A stretch of DNA of 5,213 nt from Bryobacteraceae bacterium (GTDB taxonomy: Bacteria > Acidobacteriota > Terriglobia > Bryobacterales > Bryobacteraceae). Each line of letters opens with the position of its first letter. Position 1 is the stretch's first letter. The DNA is taken from the NCBI GenBank assembly GCA_014379815.1, contig JACMLA010000024.1:1-5213 (forward strand), in the 5' to 3' direction. Shown here in pieces: positions 1 through 5,213 of the stretch. The notes beneath the pieces are model-generated. The model did no database searches. It saw nothing but the letters and a program-made list of their open reading frames with translations, and was not told the origin of the DNA. A program made the position numbers and the translations under genes.

Positions 1-125
1 ATCAGACTATTGCGGTTGTTCCCGACTCCGGCAGCGGTCAACTGGAGGGCATCGCAGGCAAGATGACGATTATCATCGCCGATGGAAAACACTCCTACGA
101 ATTCGAGTACACGCTCCCTCAATAA
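1..125 (+). CDS. DUF3224 family protein, C-terminal end (5' part outside window)
   Basis: The open frame starts at base 3 and ends at the TAA at 123-125, giving about 40 residues. The segment [19 protein letters not shown], followed by an acidic turn and [10 protein letters not shown], matches what I remember of the C-terminus of DUF3224 proteins: a D/G-S-G-T/S-G-x-L-x-G-I/L-x-G turn, then a GKHSY strand, ending a few residues after TLP. These are small soluble proteins of about 120-150 residues, predicted to be beta-rich, and their biochemical function is unknown. The start, promoter and most of the fold lie to the left of the window. The reading frame is clean to a natural stop, so the truncation comes from the window edge. 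It converges on the minus-strand gene ending at 153, leaving 27 bases with no convincing terminator hairpin. The family call is from recalled sequence resemblance; no function is inferred. Confidence 0.82.
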   Translation, partial: QTIAVVPDSGSGQLEGIAGKMTIIIADGKHSYEFEYTLPQ

Positions 126-152
126 TCTGCACCTTAGCCAGCGCCGGCACTT

Positions 153-494
153 CTATCTCCGCATGGCGGAAAAATCGAACTTGCCGAGGTAAATTGGCCT
201 CGACAACGGTGGTTCGCTACTTGTTATGACCACTGGATACGGAGCAGAAGACGCAGTTGGAAACCCCCACACGTCGCCGGTGCGGAGGTCAATCACGACT
301 TTTCCCTGCACTTGCCCGCGGCCGTCCGGCGTTCGCAGGATGGTAGTACCGGGCTCAATAAACAGTTGCCGATCGGTTTGCGCCTGCACGGACGGAGGAT
401 AAACAGCGGGCCGAAATGCGGACAACCCTGCGAGGATGACGATCGACAAAACAGCGACTACGTTAAAGAGCTCCCGACCACTCAGTTTTGACAT
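153..494 (-). CDS. Small exported or membrane-anchored protein of unknown function
   Basis: This is a 113-residue protein. It has a short polar N-terminus with K3 and R7, a hydrophobic stretch at about residues 10-27, and a possible signal peptidase site after VQA (residues 36-38), so it is either secreted to the periplasm or anchored by its N-terminus. The mature part has a basic/glycine turn (TPDGRGQVQGKVVIDLRTGDVWGFPT, split here over residues 55-80) that suggests a few beta strands, then a proline-rich end. I recognise similar small proteins only as acidobacterial hypotheticals and cannot give a function. The start is well supported: AAGGAG (499-504, minus strand) sits 4 bases before the ATG. 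It lies 70 bases downstream of the 153-residue exported protein on the same strand and may be the last gene of that transcription unit, or may have its own promoter in the gap. No cysteines and no obvious catalytic motif are present. Confidence 0.72.
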   Translation of the reverse strand: MSKLSGRELFNVVAVLSIVILAGLSAFRPAVYPPSVQAQTDRQLFIEPGTTILRTPDGRGQVQGKVVIDLRTGDVWGFPTASSAPYPVVITSSEPPLSRPIYLGKFDFSAMRR

Positions 495-498
495 TGTT

Positions 499-504
499 CT
501 CCTT
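499..504 (-). promoter_or_regulatory. Ribosome-binding site of the 113-residue protein
   Basis: The minus strand reads AAGGAG, 4 bases before the ATG at 494-492. This near-perfect Shine-Dalgarno sequence fixes the start and is the main evidence that the small gene is translated. Confidence 0.7.
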
Positions 505-564
505 AGCTTTCCTTTTAGGACCTGAATATGTTTTGTTACTTGAAGCGAAGATCTGCATTACGAC

Positions 565-1026
565 TTACGGTGCTCTGTAGACCGTCTTAGGTCCGCCCAG
601 CATAGCGCCGATTCCAGCCCCGGCGCCAGCCCCAAGAACCGCTGCCCCACCGATCAGATAGTCGTAGCGGATGTCGATATCACCGGCGTTGGCTGTGATC
701 AGCGTTGCGATCGCTGCAGCTCCGGCACCTATAGCAAGGCCCAGGATTAATCTCTTGCGACGGGATCGCGATGCGATGGTCACGCGCTTAACTTCCGCGC
801 GGGGGATGAGACGAGATCCAGTGTCTGTATTGATCCTGATTGCATCGTTACTCGCCGCAATCAAAGTACCCACCGAACGCTTCAATCCGCTGTGAATCAC
901 CTCCACTTTCGTGGCCGCGCTTAAACGCGTCACCTCGCTCCAGTTGCGGTCATCATTCGTGCCTTGCTCAGCCTGCACAGCTGATGAAAAGGCCAAAACA
1001 AGCAGAAAAAGCCATGGTTTCTTCAT
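565..1026 (-). CDS. Exported protein with small beta-rich domain and glycine-rich membrane segments
   Basis: A 153-residue protein of unknown function. Residues 1-19 form a classic signal peptide (KK, then a hydrophobic core, with a likely cut after VQA at 17-19). Residues about 28-84 alternate hydrophobic and polar positions and contain TKVEVIHSGLKRSVGTLIA and RLIPRAEVKRVTI. This resembles the small Sm-like or PRC-like barrels found in acidobacterial hypothetical proteins, which is a resemblance only. A very basic stretch (SRSRRKR, 86-92) leads into a hydrophobic Gly/Ala segment at about 93-112. After a polar DIDIRYD loop comes a second one (124-144) with GxxxG-like glycine spacing. The likely topology is a periplasmic N-terminal domain with two glycine-zipper-like helices embedded in or lying on a membrane. 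The start is supported by AAGGA 5 bases upstream. The gene begins 12 bases after the DinB-like gene ends, so the two are probably one operon. Confidence 0.76.
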   Translation of the reverse strand: MKKPWLFLLVLAFSSAVQAEQGTNDDRNWSEVTRLSAATKVEVIHSGLKRSVGTLIAASNDAIRINTDTGSRLIPRAEVKRVTIASRSRRKRLILGLAIGAGAAAIATLITANAGDIDIRYDYLIGGAAVLGAGAGAGIGAMLGGPKTVYRAP

Positions 1027-1031
1027 TTCAG

Positions 1032-1036
1032 TCCTT
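1032..1036 (-). promoter_or_regulatory. Ribosome-binding site of the 153-residue exported protein
   Basis: AAGGA on the minus strand lies 5 bases before the ATG and falls inside the 12-base gap after the DinB-like gene's stop codon (1041-1039). A ribosome finishing the upstream gene would end almost on it, which favours operon expression and possibly coupled translation. Confidence 0.6.
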
Positions 1037-1038
1037 TT

Positions 1039-1662
1039 TTACGAAAGTGATGTTGCTAAAGCAAAATTGCTGGTGCTGATCAACGCAAATTCAGGTGTCT
1101 TCCGGACCTGCTCGGCTTGCCACATATGCCGCCGGTCGTGTGCGGCAATCAGCAGCAGCGTACCGCCGAGGCTCCGAATGACTGGATGGATCGCACCGGG
1201 AAGCTCGATTCCTGAACCGTCAAGGCCGTATGCTCGGCGAACCGCCCCTGCATAGCTATCCCGCAAGGTGTAGAACTGTTCCGAGAGGCGGCCTGTATCT
1301 ATCGCCGCAGGCTCAAGGATCGGCGGAGCGGAAACAGGTCTCATGACTGGCGGCTCCACGAGGGTGAGCACCCTTTGCTCTTCCGGCGTACACAGGAGTC
1401 CACTCCGATACCTTTTGCCTTGCCCCCAGCCCCTCCCGATTGCTTCCTCCAGTTTTGGCAAGTAGAGATTGATGGCAATGTTCAGGTGATCGATGCAATG
1501 GGCTATCGACCATCCACCGGAGAGAGGCTGAAATTGCAATTGCTCATCTGAGAGCGACAGCACACGCGCCACAAACCAGTGCCTGCTGGCCTCCATCTGA
1601 GCAAGGCAGCTTTCGAAGTCAGTCATGCCGGTGTCTTCAAGTTGTTCCGTTGCAGTTTTCAT
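1039..1662 (-). CDS. DinB-like (DinB_2/DUF664-type) putative metal-binding protein
   Basis: A 207-residue cytoplasmic protein with the four-helix DinB/YfiT fold signature. The first motif, GGWSIAHCIDHLN (residues 49-61), supplies H59, with H55 one helical turn earlier. The last, HDRRHMWQAEQVR (175-187), supplies H175 and H179. H59/H175/H179 match the three-histidine divalent metal site known in this superfamily. Some relatives are thiol-dependent transferases using bacillithiol or mycothiol, but most are uncharacterised, and despite the name they are unrelated to the DinB DNA polymerase. The proline-rich segment at about 100-120 (VEPPVMRPVSAPPILEP) is normal for this subgroup. The ATG at 1662 is preferred because AAAGGA (1670-1675, minus strand) lies 7 bases upstream; the in-frame Met13 has no such site. 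It is the first gene of the minus-strand run and is divergent from the large regulator. The substrate cannot be inferred from the sequence. Confidence 0.87.
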   Translation of the reverse strand: MKTATEQLEDTGMTDFESCLAQMEASRHWFVARVLSLSDEQLQFQPLSGGWSIAHCIDHLNIAINLYLPKLEEAIGRGWGQGKRYRSGLLCTPEEQRVLTLVEPPVMRPVSAPPILEPAAIDTGRLSEQFYTLRDSYAGAVRRAYGLDGSGIELPGAIHPVIRSLGGTLLLIAAHDRRHMWQAEQVRKTPEFALISTSNFALATSLS

Positions 1663-1669
1663 CGGTTAG

Positions 1670-1675
1670 TCCTTT
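1670..1675 (-). promoter_or_regulatory. Ribosome-binding site deciding the DinB-like gene's start
   Basis: AAAGGA on the minus strand is 7 bases upstream of the ATG at 1662-1660. The competing in-frame ATG at 1626-1624 is preceded by a pyrimidine/GC mix with no purine-rich site, so the longer protein is favoured. Confidence 0.6.
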
Positions 1676-1687
1676 GAGCTATAGTGG

Positions 1688-1715
1688 TTGCCGCTTCCTC
1701 TGACACGTACAGAAT
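1688..1715 (+). promoter_or_regulatory. Weak candidate sigma-70-type promoter for the large regulator
   Basis: TTGCCG (1688-1693) and CAGAAT (1710-1715) are separated by 16 bases and each match four of six consensus positions. Transcription would begin near 1722, just before the palindrome at 1730-1739 and the Shine-Dalgarno at 1746-1750, so the order of elements makes sense. The match is weak and could occur by chance in any such spacer. Confidence 0.2.
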
Positions 1716-1729
1716 ATGGTGGATTGCCC

Positions 1730-1739
1730 CGACATGTCG
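1730..1739. promoter_or_regulatory. 10-bp perfect palindrome in the divergent spacer
   Basis: CGACATGTCG is an exact inverted repeat lying between the two divergent genes, where an operator could control either one. The symmetry does not extend beyond 10 bp (flanking C and T do not pair). A palindrome of this size in a 112-base spacer is only mildly unlikely by chance, so this is a candidate site and no more. Confidence 0.22.
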
Positions 1740-1745
1740 TGACGC

Positions 1746-1750
1746 GGAGG
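1746..1750 (+). promoter_or_regulatory. Shine-Dalgarno sequence misplaced relative to the regulator's start
   Basis: GGAGG is the only strong purine-rich site ahead of the regulator. It is 24 bases from the in-frame ATG at 1775, too far for normal use, but 10 bases from the out-of-frame GTG at 1761 and 13 from the out-of-frame ATG at 1764. Removing one copy of the 11-bp repeat at 1757-1778 would leave it 13 bases from an in-frame ATG. Confidence 0.45.
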
Positions 1751-1756
1751 GTCGAG

Positions 1757-1778
1757 TTTGGTGATGGTTTGGTGATGG
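1757..1778 (+). repeat. Perfect 11-bp tandem direct repeat over the regulator's start codon
   Basis: The unit TTTGGTGATGG occurs twice with no spacer, at 1757-1767 and 1768-1778. The second copy contains the regulator's ATG (1775-1777); the first contains an identical ATG (1764-1766). Because 11 is not a multiple of three, the two ATGs are in different frames. Exact identity over two adjacent 11-mers is very unlikely by chance at any given position, so this is either a slippage duplication or a selected direct-repeat site. An 11-bp step also matches the spacing of half-sites bound by OmpR/PhoB-type winged helices, the domain this gene encodes; a regulatory use is inference. Confidence 0.8.
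1764..1775 (+). other. Possible three-codon minigene (M-V-W) overlapping the regulator's start
   Basis: ATG GTT TGG TGA reads through the repeat junction and stops at 1773-1775, sharing one base with the regulator's ATG (TGATG). An in-frame GTG at 1761 could add one codon. TGATG overlaps are a well-known arrangement for reinitiation coupling, and the GGAGG at 1746-1750 is better placed for this frame than for the regulator. Whether it is translated is unknown; it may be a by-product of the duplication. Confidence 0.25.
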
Positions 1779-4700
1779 CGCAGGAATTTCACTTCGAATC
1801 ATTTCGGCTGGACCGGGTCAACCAATGCCTGTGGCGCCACACTACGCTGGTCCCGTTGTCACCCAAGGCGTTTTGGGTTCTGCTCCACCTGACGCAACAC
1901 GCTGGCAACCTGGTCACAAAGCAGGAGCTGCTGGACGCCGTATGGCCCGACATTCATGTGACCGAGGGTGTCCTGAAACGTGCTGTGCTTGAAATCCGAA
2001 AAGCTCTGGGTGACCCGGTGGACCAACCGCGTTTTATTCAGACACTCAACCGGCGCGGATACCGCTTTCTACCGACAGCAGAAGTGGCCAGCCCGGTCGG
2101 GCCTGTTCCCGAAAGCAGCATTGTGGGCCGCTCAAACGAATTTCTTCAGCTGGACACCTGGTTTAACGCTGCGTTGCAGGCTTCAAGACAAATTGTCTTC
2201 ATTACCGGTGAAGCCGGACTCGGCAAGACCATGCTGGTGAACAGCTGGCTGGATACCATTCGCGAGGCTTCGCGCAGCGGAAGATCGCGAGACGTAGCGG
2301 TAGCATCCGGACGTTGTCTGCAACAGTTTGGAAGCGGGGAGCCTTACCTTCCGGTGTTCGAAGTACTGGACCAGCTCAGTCGTTCTCCGGGACTGAAGCT
2401 AATCGATGTCCTGCGCTCCCGAGCCCCTACGTGGCTTCTGCACATGCCTGCGCTGATCACCCCCGAAGATCGTGGCAGGCTTCGGGAGGAGGTCTTCGGT
2501 TCAACCAGAGAGCGCATGCTGCGGGAGATCACAGACGCTCTCGATGCTCTGTCGATCGAAACTCCTCTTGTGATCGCGCTCGAGGATCTTCACTGGAGTG
2601 ACCCGTCCACGATCGACCTGCTGACGTCCATCGCAAACCGGACTTCTCCGGCGTGCCTGATGATCATTGCCACCTACCGGCCCGCGGACGCTGCGCGCAG
2701 CTCCTTTTCATTGACGGGAGTTCAGCATGAGCTCGAAATCCGCAAGCAGTGCAGAGTGCTGTCTCTCACTCCCTTATCTGAACCGGATATTGGTGAGTAT
2801 CTGAGCAAACGATTTTCCGGCTCTCAGGCCCGAGTGCCCCTGACGACGCCACTTCACCAGCGGACCGACGGCAACCCGTTGTACTTGTCATGTCTCGTCG
2901 ACGACCTCGAACGATCGGGAAGAATTTATGCGGATCCTGCGACCATCCGCGAAACTGTTCCGGATACGCTGCAACAGATGTTTGAGCGGCAAGCGACTCA
3001 GCTTACGACGGCCGAGCAGGAGATGCTGGAGGCCTGCGCTGTGGCAGGCGAGACGTTTTCAACTGCCACGATTGCAGCGGTGCTCGGATGGGATCGCGAT
3101 CAGGCAGAAGCGTTCTGCGAAGCACTGGTGAGGCGACACGTAATCCTTAAGCGTGGAGATGTCGTTCGCTCTGACGACGGCGGCGTGTCTACTGGCTACG
3201 CATTCCTTCATGCGCTGTGCCGGGATGCGCTTCACCGCACGATTCCGCCTCTCCGCCGTTCGCGATTGCACGGTTCGGTTGCCCTGGCTGAGGAGCAACT
3301 CTTCGCGTCGGACCCAACCAGGATTGCGGCAGTGCTGGCGGGACATTTTGAGTTAGCCGGCGACTGTTCAAGAGCTATCTACTACTTGCGACAATCCGCA
3401 GACAGGGCGGTGGCGCGCTACTCACTTCAGGAAGCGGCAAGCCATCTGGAACGCGCCTTCCTTCTGCTTGAAAAGCTATCTGCCTCCGAACAAACTATGC
3501 TCCGGATGGACTTGCTGGAACAGCGCGCTCTGATGCGCGTGTCGGCTTCGGACATGAATGCAGCCGCCGGAGATTTCGGCGCGGTCGCGAAGGAGGCGGC
3601 TCGTGCAGGTGACTCAATTCGCCACGTTCGTGCATTACTCGACAGTGTCCACCCGTTGATGTTTGTCGATTCGCAGCGGGCGATTGCTGCGATACACGAG
3701 GCGCTTGCCTCGCAGGCTGATGCACCGAATCGTACACTCGGAGCGGTCATTGATGTGTACCGCGCTTTCTTTCCCATGTATCTCTCTGGCTGGAACAAAG
3801 GTCTTTCCAATCTCATGCAGGCGGCGCTGCCACAAGTCGGAGATCTGACAGACCCGCGTTTTCGGAGTCGGGTCGCGTGGATGGAGAGCGCCGTTCATAC
3901 GTTCGTTGCCGAGTATCCCGCGGCCTGCAGGAAAGCCGAAGAATCAAGGCAGTATGCAAAGCAGACGGGGGTGTTCTACGACTACTTCGTAGCTACGCTC
4001 TATTTGAGCTGGGCGCATCTGCACAGCGGGGATCTCGGTCAGGCGATGCAGGTCGCCAAAGATGGCAGCCATTTGGCGGCCAGAAACAGCAGCTTCTTCC
4101 CGCTCCGATGGTTTGAGGTTCGTCAGGCCTGGGCGCGAATGGAAGCGTTTGACTTTGACAACTCGCTTGCCACCATGGAGCGCATCGCTGCCGAACCTCT
4201 GATGACTCAGTTTCGGCATACTTTGCCTATGTTTCTCTGGCTCGGGTTGGCCCGGCTTGGAAGTGGTAACTACGATGCCGCCTGGGAAGCTTTCGAGAAG
4301 TTGCGCGTGGAGGGGGAGCAGGGCGGTGTTGGGTTTCAATACACCTTTCCACTGCTGAACGCGCAAGCCGAGTGCGCGCAAAGGCTGGGCGATCTGCCAG
4401 GAGCAATCGTCTTTGCACGGGAGCTTATTGGAACCGCCGGCAGCCATGGCGAATGCACCTACGTCGCGCGAGGGTGGCAGCGCCTCTCCGAGATAGCGTT
4501 GCACGAGGGAGACAATGTGCATGCAGCCGCATGTATTGCTCAGGCTCTGACCGCTTTAGGTGACTGCGAAGCCTTGTCCGTCGAATGGCAGGTTCATGCC
4601 ACTGCTTCACGCGTCTTCCGGAATCTCGGTTGCTATGACAAAGGGGAGAGAAGCCGGCAAGCCAGCCTGCGCGCGGCGCAGAAGATTGTAAACACGCTTA

Positions 4701-4795
4701 GCCAGGAGCCCGATATGCAGAGATCATTGATGGCGCGTGTAAACGACGATTTGGGTACCGAGGTAACTCCGCCAAGAACCTATGCGGCAACTTAG
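1775..4795 (+). CDS. OmpR-type winged-helix / STAND-like AAA ATPase / TPR transcriptional regulator
   Basis: A predicted cytoplasmic one-component regulator of 1006 residues (numbered from the ATG at 1775). Residues about 5-99 are an OmpR/PhoB-type DNA-binding domain (Trans_reg_C): FHFESFRLD, then LSPKAFWVLLHL, the recognition-helix region with GVLKRAVLEIRKALGD, and the wing NRRGYRFL. There is no phosphoacceptor receiver domain. IVGRSNE (116-122) opens an AAA_16/STAND-like ATPase with Walker A GEAGLGKT (145-152), Walker B LVIALEDLHW (265-274), a sensor-like IIATYRP (297-303) and DGNPLYL (365-371). A helical, winged-helix-like part follows (about 406-501, with FLHALCRDALHR), then TPR-like helices to about 980, for example ATLYLSWAHLHSGDLGQAM and WLGLARLGSGNYDAAWEAF. 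In MalT- and AfsR-like relatives, ligand or partner binding by the TPR part gates ATP-driven assembly and DNA binding; this is inferred here and the signal is unknown. The frame is open back to a TTG at 1688, but homologous-type proteins begin just before FHFESF, and that upstream part holds the palindrome and repeat, so the ATG at 1775 is preferred. Confidence 0.88.
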   Translation: MAQEFHFESFRLDRVNQCLWRHTTLVPLSPKAFWVLLHLTQHAGNLVTKQELLDAVWPDIHVTEGVLKRAVLEIRKALGDPVDQPRFIQTLNRRGYRFLPTAEVASPVGPVPESSIVGRSNEFLQLDTWFNAALQASRQIVFITGEAGLGKTMLVNSWLDTIREASRSGRSRDVAVASGRCLQQFGSGEPYLPVFEVLDQLSRSPGLKLIDVLRSRAPTWLLHMPALITPEDRGRLREEVFGSTRERMLREITDALDALSIETPLVIALEDLHWSDPSTIDLLTSIANRTSPACLMIIATYRPADAARSSFSLTGVQHELEIRKQCRVLSLTPLSEPDIGEYLSKRFSGSQARVPLTTPLHQRTDGNPLYLSCLVDDLERSGRIYADPATIRETVPDTLQQMFERQATQLTTAEQEMLEACAVAGETFSTATIAAVLGWDRDQAEAFCEALVRRHVILKRGDVVRSDDGGVSTGYAFLHALCRDALHRTIPPLRRSRLHGSVALAEEQLFASDPTRIAAVLAGHFELAGDCSRAIYYLRQSADRAVARYSLQEAASHLERAFLLLEKLSASEQTMLRMDLLEQRALMRVSASDMNAAAGDFGAVAKEAARAGDSIRHVRALLDSVHPLMFVDSQRAIAAIHEALASQADAPNRTLGAVIDVYRAFFPMYLSGWNKGLSNLMQAALPQVGDLTDPRFRSRVAWMESAVHTFVAEYPAACRKAEESRQYAKQTGVFYDYFVATLYLSWAHLHSGDLGQAMQVAKDGSHLAARNSSFFPLRWFEVRQAWARMEAFDFDNSLATMERIAAEPLMTQFRHTLPMFLWLGLARLGSGNYDAAWEAFEKLRVEGEQGGVGFQYTFPLLNAQAECAQRLGDLPGAIVFARELIGTAGSHGECTYVARGWQRLSEIALHEGDNVHAAACIAQALTALGDCEALSVEWQVHATASRVFRNLGCYDKGERSRQASLRAAQKIVNTLSQEPDMQRSLMARVNDDLGTEVTPPRTYAAT

Positions 4796-4858
4796 CCTTA
4801 GGGTCATCTGTTACTCAAGTCGCGATGCGGTGGTGTCGAATCAGTTGACTTTCGGTGT
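4796..4858. other. Convergent intergenic gap with no recognisable terminator
   Basis: The 63 bases between the regulator's TAG and the TolB-like gene's TAG contain no GC-rich hairpin followed by a T-run on either strand; only short complementary words such as AAGTC/GACTT are present. Termination here may be Rho-dependent or lie inside the opposing genes. Confidence 0.5.
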
Positions 4859-5213
4859 CTATTTCTCTGGAGTCAACAACTGGTAGCTAACAAACGCCAG
4901 ACGCCGGCTGTCGGGAGACCACGAAGGTACGTTGATCGTGCCCTGTCCACCGAACAGCTTTGCCAGAATGCGTATTTTTTTGTCGGCCAGTGACATTACC
5001 CGGAGCATGACATCTTTGTTCTCCGGGTGCCCGGACACGTCTTTCTCATATGTGAGGTACACCATGAGGCGTCCGTCCGGAGAGATATGAGGGAACCAGT
5101 TATTGTAATCGTCTGAAGTTACCTGTTCCTGCTCCGTTCCATCCGGTCGCATGCGCCAGATCTGCATCCTTCCCGTGCGCTCAGAATTGAAATAGATATA
5201 CTTCCCGTCAGGC
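4859..5213 (-). CDS. TolB-like beta-propeller (PD40/WD40-like) protein, C-terminal end (5' part outside window)
   Basis: The reading frame is open from the right edge to the TAG at 4861-4859, giving about 117 residues. It does not start at the internal ATG at 5167: the codons before it read [15 protein letters not shown], a typical propeller blade. At least three PD40-type repeats are visible: [13 protein letters not shown] at the edge, then WRMRPDG...[18 protein letters not shown], then [17 protein letters not shown] near the end, each with the SPDG/SPDS turn and following strand. WD40-like blades of this type occur in TolB and in many stand-alone periplasmic or secreted proteins, often of about 300 residues in acidobacteria. 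The segment [19 protein letters not shown] with [17 protein letters not shown] resembles a conserved TolB-family group I recall, of unknown role. There are no tol-pal neighbours here, so a role in the Tol system should not be assumed. It converges on the regulator with 63 bases between stops. Confidence 0.83.
   Translation of the reverse strand, partial: PDGKYIYFNSERTGRMQIWRMRPDGTEQEQVTSDDYNNWFPHISPDGRLMVYLTYEKDVSGHPENKDVMLRVMSLADKKIRILAKLFGGQGTINVPSWSPDSRRLAFVSYQLLTPEK

Noticed and set aside
126..152. Terminator hairpin between the convergent DUF3224 and 113-residue genes (GCCAGCGCCGGC)
   Set aside because: The possible stem is too short, would leave almost no loop, and is not followed by a T-run on either strand.
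671..1255. Overlapping plus-strand open frames opposite the DinB-like and 153-residue genes
   Set aside because: They are antisense to genes with clear motifs, signal peptide or ribosome-binding sites, and their translations have no recognisable domain.
1339..1365. Proline-rich insertion in the DinB-like protein as a possible fusion or frameshift
   Set aside because: Proline-rich segments of this kind are usual between the helices in this DinB_2 subgroup, and the reading frame is continuous with intact histidine motifs on both sides.
1678..1706. Minus-strand promoter for the DinB-like gene (GTGTCA, 17 bases, TATAGC)
   Set aside because: The hexamers and spacing look acceptable, but transcription would start at about 1671, inside the ribosome-binding site at 1670-1675, leaving no usable leader. 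The true promoter is probably further into the spacer.
1688..1774. In-frame N-terminal extension of the regulator starting at TTG 1688 (29 extra residues)
   Set aside because: No Shine-Dalgarno precedes the TTG, the extra residues do not resemble the usual start of a winged-helix domain, and the segment contains the palindrome, the misplaced GGAGG and half of the tandem repeat. The ATG at 1775 begins right before the conserved FHFESF strand.
3427..4522. Minus-strand open frames of 129 and 192 residues inside the regulator gene
   Set aside because: They lie antisense to a continuous ATPase/TPR coding frame, are rich in Arg/Ser/Pro as expected of shadow frames in GC-rich DNA, and show no domain.
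4859..5167. A complete 102-residue gene starting at ATG 5167
   Set aside because: The same frame stays open to the window edge and the codons before this ATG encode a further propeller blade ([15 protein letters not shown]), so the Met is internal and the gene is cut by the window edge.

Overview
This window looks like chromosomal DNA from a moderately GC-rich soil-type bacterium, most likely an acidobacterium of the Solibacter/Bryobacter/Terriglobia kind. That placement is inferred from the gene content: a DUF3224 protein, small exported proteins with a barrel plus glycine-rich tail, a DinB-like protein with the HDRRHMWQAEQV signature, a large winged-helix/ATPase/TPR regulator and a TolB-type propeller protein. 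There is no rRNA or other phylogenetic marker to prove it. I see no tRNA, CRISPR array, insertion sequence or phage gene.

Layout. Bases 1-125 (+) hold the last 40 codons of a DUF3224 protein. Converging on it is a minus-strand run of three genes, in transcription order: a DinB-like protein (1662-1039), an exported protein with a small beta-rich domain and glycine-rich membrane segments (1026-565), and a short exported or membrane-anchored protein (494-153). The first two are 12 bases apart and the second's ribosome-binding site lies in that gap, so they are probably co-transcribed. The third follows after 70 bases and has its own strong ribosome-binding site.

A 112-base divergent spacer (1663-1774) separates this run from the dominant gene of the window, a regulator of about 1006 residues (1775-4795, +). 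It carries an OmpR/PhoB-type winged-helix domain, then a STAND-like AAA ATPase, then a long TPR-like region. After a 63-base gap with no clear terminator, the C-terminal end of a TolB-like beta-propeller protein (4859-5213, -) converges on it and runs off the right edge.

The most unusual sequence feature is at the regulator's start. A perfect 11-bp tandem duplication (1757-1778) covers the start codon. It creates a second, out-of-frame ATG that encodes only M-V-W and stops in a TGATG overlap with the regulator's ATG, and it puts the only good Shine-Dalgarno sequence 24 bases from the real start. This could be a translational-coupling device, an autoregulatory direct repeat for the protein's own OmpR-type domain, or a recent slippage event. 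Otherwise the region looks ordinary: I do not see a new multi-gene system, and the link between the regulator and its divergent neighbours is inferred from position only.
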